DNA of 64,000 bases from Saprospiraceae bacterium UBA6168 (lineage in GTDB: Bacteria; Bacteroidota; Bacteroidia; Chitinophagales; Saprospiraceae): assembly GCA_002435785.1 (NCBI GenBank), contig DIUC01000032.1:34037-98036 (forward strand). Direction: 5' to 3'. Below are positions 61,440 through 64,000 of this stretch, one piece after another (the first letter of the stretch is position 1; each line of letters begins with the position of its first letter). The notes under the pieces were generated by a model. It was not told the DNA's origin and did no database searches. It saw only the letters and a program-made list of their open reading frames with translations. A program made the translations under genes and the position numbers.

Positions 61440-63359
61440 ATGGCGATGATTCAAACCTCACCTGAAGTAAAGAAGGAAGTCGAAAAATTGGAAGCTACGA
61501 TACACCTCATAGACGAACGCCTTCAAAGGCTAACAACGCTGGACAAATTGGCGTCTCAGTTGGTTTTTACGGATATCTCAAAAGCCCAGAAATACCTGTC
61601 TGAAATACTTCAAATCCTGCAAGACTATGACCAGCCTGATTTTGTGCTGAACTATAACCTCAACATGGCACTTGTTGAGAATCAGCTATACAATTTCAAC
61701 CTTTCAGAGATACATTTTCGGTTGGCGCTTGAAATCCTTGGAGAGCGAGGTGATGTCAATCAATTGGCAGAAACCTATATTGATTACGCTGGCACTTTGC
61801 TTAACCTTGATCAACCTGATAGAGCGAGATTTTATCTCAATCAGGCCACCAAGTATCTTGAGGCATTTCCTGATAGCCGCCTCAATGTTCGCTTGATATG
61901 TAGGGAGGGTTTCTTCCACCTCAAATTCTCCAATTACCCCAAGGCCCTTAAGGCTTTTTTGGATTGTGAACAGGAAACCCTGAAGATTGAAGAAACGGCT
62001 GACCTCAAGGATTACCATTTTTTCACATTGATTCAAAGTGGTCTCGGCACCATTTATGGGTTATTGGGAGAAAACGACCGGAGCGTACAGGCTTATTTAA
62101 ATGTAGTCGAGCTTTGCGAAAAGAAAGGGATGAGGTCAAGACTTTCTTGGCACTATTTGAACGTTGGCAATGGTTTCATGGCCATGCAGGACTATGAAAG
62201 TGCAAGCCAGTATTTTAAAAAAGCCATCAAAGTGGTGGATGACCTTAACCAACAAACTCGGGCTTTGGCGTTTGCTAATCTTGGGTATTGCTACTTAAAC
62301 AAGCGGCAGTACAATGAAGCACTTGAGCTTTTTACTACGGCTTACCCGATGTTCAAGGACAGAAAGGAAAAGAACTTAGCCAACATTGAATGGTGGCGGG
62401 GAAAAATTTACGAAGAAGAAAAAGCAAAAAAAGCTTTGAAGCACTACTTCAAGGCGCTGGAATTTGCAAAAAAAGGGCAGGAATACCGGCAGGCTACAGG
62501 AATTTTGAAGGACATAGCAGACCTGTACGCCAAAGAGATGGATTTTAAAAATGCCTATGATTATCAAGTACTCTACAACCAGGCAGTTGAGCGCTTCATG
62601 TTTGATGAGCGGGATAACCAGATAAAGGAAATGGAAATCCGTCACTCTGCAGAACGGAAAGAGAAAGAGGCGGAAATGTTCAAGCTCCAAGCGGCAGGAC
62701 TGCAATTAAAAGCGCTCCGGGCACAAATGAACCCCCATTTTGTATTCAACGCACTCAATTCGGTTCAGAACTACATCACCTCCAACGACAATTCCCAAGC
62801 TGCAAAGTACTTGGCTCAATTCGCCCACTTGATGAGGCAAAGCCTTGAATACTCGGAATTGGAGGTCATATCCCTTGAAAAGGAGATAGAGTTCTTGAGA
62901 AACTACATCGAAATAAACATGAATCTTCGTTTTGAGGACCAACTTCAGTACGAACTAATCATAGACGAAGAAATTGAGGAAGATATTTATGGGGTTCCAA
63001 CGATGATAATCCAGCCCTATGTCGAGAACGCCATCGAGCATGGGATACGCTCAAAAAGAAAGGGAAAAATAAGGATTGAGTTTCGTATTTTCGATGAGAA
63101 TACCATCCTTTGTATAGTAGAGGATGATGGGATAGGCCGCAAAAAGGCAAGGGAACTTCAAATGAAAAACCCAAGCTTCAAAGACCACAAGTCAATGGGC
63201 ACTCGAATAACCCAAGAACGTCTTCAAATTCTACTGAGAAGCAGAAATATGGAGGAAAATGCTGTGGAAATCAAAGATTTGGAGGATGAAAATTCCGGCA
63301 AGGCACTTGGCACGAGGGTTGAAATCTTGATACCCATCATGGAAATACAAATGAAATAG
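61440..63359 (+). CDS. Cytoplasmic TPR-sensor histidine kinase (LytS/YehU-type kinase domain)
   Basis: 639 residues. There is no signal peptide and no membrane segment. Residues ~50-400 are TPR-like helical repeats (LAFANLGYCYLNKRQYNEALELF is one clear unit). A coiled linker (KEMEIRHSAERKEKEAEMFKL) leads to a His_kinase domain with phospho-acceptor His433 (QMNPHFVFNALNSVQ) and an HATPase with YVENAIEHGI and EDDGIGRKKA. This kinase type partners LytTR regulators. Most Bacteroidota TPR kinases of this class have an exported TPR part and a membrane segment; this one does not, so its signal should be sensed in the cytoplasm, as in TPR peptide receptors of the RRNPP group. It is the last gene in the window. 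Confidence 0.92.
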   Translation: MAMIQTSPEVKKEVEKLEATIHLIDERLQRLTTLDKLASQLVFTDISKAQKYLSEILQILQDYDQPDFVLNYNLNMALVENQLYNFNLSEIHFRLALEILGERGDVNQLAETYIDYAGTLLNLDQPDRARFYLNQATKYLEAFPDSRLNVRLICREGFFHLKFSNYPKALKAFLDCEQETLKIEETADLKDYHFFTLIQSGLGTIYGLLGENDRSVQAYLNVVELCEKKGMRSRLSWHYLNVGNGFMAMQDYESASQYFKKAIKVVDDLNQQTRALAFANLGYCYLNKRQYNEALELFTTAYPMFKDRKEKNLANIEWWRGKIYEEEKAKKALKHYFKALEFAKKGQEYRQATGILKDIADLYAKEMDFKNAYDYQVLYNQAVERFMFDERDNQIKEMEIRHSAERKEKEAEMFKLQAAGLQLKALRAQMNPHFVFNALNSVQNYITSNDNSQAAKYLAQFAHLMRQSLEYSELEVISLEKEIEFLRNYIEINMNLRFEDQLQYELIIDEEIEEDIYGVPTMIIQPYVENAIEHGIRSKRKGKIRIEFRIFDENTILCIVEDDGIGRKKARELQMKNPSFKDHKSMGTRITQERLQILLRSRNMEENAVEIKDLEDENSGKALGTRVEILIPIMEIQMK

Positions 63360-63391
63360 CATGTGATTCTGAGAACGCAGTTGCGCAATAC

Positions 63392-63422
63392 TTTGCTATT
63401 AAGAAATAATGGCATATATTTG
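63392..63422 (+). promoter_or_regulatory. Promoter of RNA element A
   Basis: TTTG at 63392-63395, a 19-bp spacer and TATATTTG at 63415-63422, a full match to TTG/TAnnTTTG. Confidence 0.65.
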
Positions 63423-63426
63423 CAAC

Positions 63427-63497
63427 AATTTTCTCATAGTATGTTTGTTTAATCTTCCTGCACCTTATGTCCCTCCTGGGGTGCGGGAATTTTTTTT
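63427..63497 (+). ncRNA. Putative small RNA A (about 70 nt)
   Basis: The sequence starts with AATTTTCTCATAGTATGTTT five bases after a full promoter. A terminator hairpin follows: CCTGCACC (63457-63464) with GGTGCGGG (63480-63487), including one G-T pair, then T8. No open frame fits. The same 20-nt start and a covarying stem recur in element B, 298 bp downstream. It could be an independent small RNA or an attenuated leader, but nothing encoded follows closely. Confidence 0.55.
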
Positions 63498-63608
63498 GTG
63501 CCTTGCCGGACATGTGTGTGTAATTTCTCAAATATTGCTTAGTGCTTTTCAGCCTTACTTCTTGTCTTTTTCGATGTGGCAAAGATAGGTAATAAAAGAA
63601 TATTTTTT

Positions 63609-63678
63609 CCGGTTATCAGTAAAAAACGACCGTTCCCTCAAAAATTCCTACCGTTCCCTCATAAAACCTACCACTGCG
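63609..63678 (+). promoter_or_regulatory. LytTR-like direct repeats upstream of RNA element B
   Basis: ACCGTTCCC at 63629-63637 recurs exactly at 63650-63658 (21-bp period). Degenerate copies lie at 63609 (CCGGTTATC) and 63670 (ACCACTGCG). Period and the ACCGTT core resemble LytTR/AgrA-type paired sites. The array sits about 50-100 bp upstream of the TATCTTTG box of element B. Confidence 0.45.
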
Positions 63679-63711
63679 TAAAAGTACCTTTTTTTCAAAA
63701 TACAGGTAATG

Positions 63712-63719
63712 TATCTTTG
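63712..63719 (+). promoter_or_regulatory. -7 box (TATCTTTG) of RNA element B
   Basis: Full TAnnTTTG match, but the -33 position is only T-rich, without TTG, as might be expected for an activator-dependent promoter. Confidence 0.55.
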
Positions 63720-63724
63720 AGTTT

Positions 63725-63790
63725 AATTTTCTCATAGTATGTTTATTCTCCTACACCTGTATTCTCAAATTTGGTGTAGGATTTTTTTTT
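63725..63790 (+). ncRNA. Putative small RNA B (about 65 nt)
   Basis: Begins with the same AATTTTCTCATAGTATGTTT as element A, six bases after a -7 box. Its terminator stem is CCTACACC (63750-63757) with GGTGTAGG (63773-63780), then T9. Relative to element A, one G-C pair is A-T here and a G-T pair is A-T, so the stem is kept while its sequence changes. No coding potential. Confidence 0.55.
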
Positions 63791-63856
63791 CAAAAAAAAT
63801 CAATCTCGCCTTTAAGCGCCATTTGTGTTAATCTCCAACCGTGTCTATGAAAATAG

Positions 63857-63932
63857 CTACCAATCCCCGAAAGGGGCAGTGTGAAGTATTGAGGTAAGTT
63901 GAATTGTAGTTTCGGGTGTGTCCCGTTTTTTT
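63857..63932 (+). ncRNA. Possible third structured RNA, weakly supported
   Basis: CCCC-GAAA-GGGG (63865-63876) is a stem with a GNRA tetraloop, enclosed by TACC/GGTA and AAT/ATT pairing (63858-63864 with 63888-63896). CGGG-TGTGT-CCCG and T7 at 63913-63932 could terminate it. No clear promoter and no known family. Confidence 0.3.
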
Positions 63933-64000
63933 CATTAAGATTCGTTTCCACTCTTTTCCAAATCCATGCCAGTTGCAGCTCTACGAACTAAAATCACAAC

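Overview
The window looks like a chromosomal segment of a Bacteroidota member, probably from the Saprospiria (Haliscomenobacter/Lewinella-like). The evidence is six large secreted proteins with type IX secretion (T9SS) C-terminal signals (three type A, three CHU_C-like type B), SprB-type repeats, a PorP/SprF protein, and repeated TAnnTTTG -7 promoter boxes, which are the Bacteroidota sigma-A signature. No rRNA, tRNA, CRISPR array, insertion sequence or prophage was recognised.

Layout. 1-6.3 kb: a sulfur/redox region with a truncated NrfD-type membrane subunit, a eukaryotic-type sulfide:quinone oxidoreductase and a cytoplasmic molybdopterin oxidoreductase, interrupted by an oppositely oriented secreted-protein gene. 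6.3-13.9 kb, all minus strand: lnt, a UPF0175/PIN toxin-antitoxin pair, metG, a dihaem cytochrome c peroxidase lipoprotein and two beta-barrel-like proteins. 14-16.5 kb: a GH127 glycosidase. 16.6-40.8 kb: the T9SS surface region, with a subtilase, a 2110-residue adhesin, an outer-membrane barrel, ftsE, two small membrane proteins, an operon of small secreted protein / SprB-like adhesin / PorP, and a giant M43 metalloprotease. 40.8-50.5 kb: an unknown helical protein, a family 2 glycosyltransferase, MarR, YceI, a beta-propeller T9SS protein, folC, a small secreted protein, an Ate1-like aminoacyltransferase and rpsP. 50.7-57 kb: a PKD-rich T9SS protein overlapping tail-to-tail with a TPR-CHAT protein. 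57.3-59.9 kb: a three-gene run (2-hydroxyacid dehydrogenase, SDR, DUF115). 60-64 kb: a signalling region.

The most interesting part is 60-64 kb. A LytTR response regulator is followed by a 58-codon gene whose product has a leader ending in Gly-Gly and a short hydrophobic core. Two tandem Bacteroidota-type promoters precede it and a terminator follows it. Next comes a histidine kinase with a TPR sensor and no membrane segment. Downstream, a gene-free 640 bp region holds two promoter-to-terminator units that share an identical 20-nt 5' segment and have covarying terminator stems. LytTR-like direct repeats with a 21-bp period lie upstream of the second unit. I read this as a candidate peptide-signalling circuit with small-RNA outputs. 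The sequence features are direct observations; the circuit is inference.

Other points worth checking are a Glu at the catalytic Asp position of the subtilase, folC homology running upstream of any canonical start codon, a 63-bp perfect tandem duplication that doubles a promoter box, a dispersed-repeat-like insertion inside lnt, a 19-bp inverted repeat between the SprB-like and PorP genes, and three long internal modules of about 270 residues in the 2110-residue adhesin.
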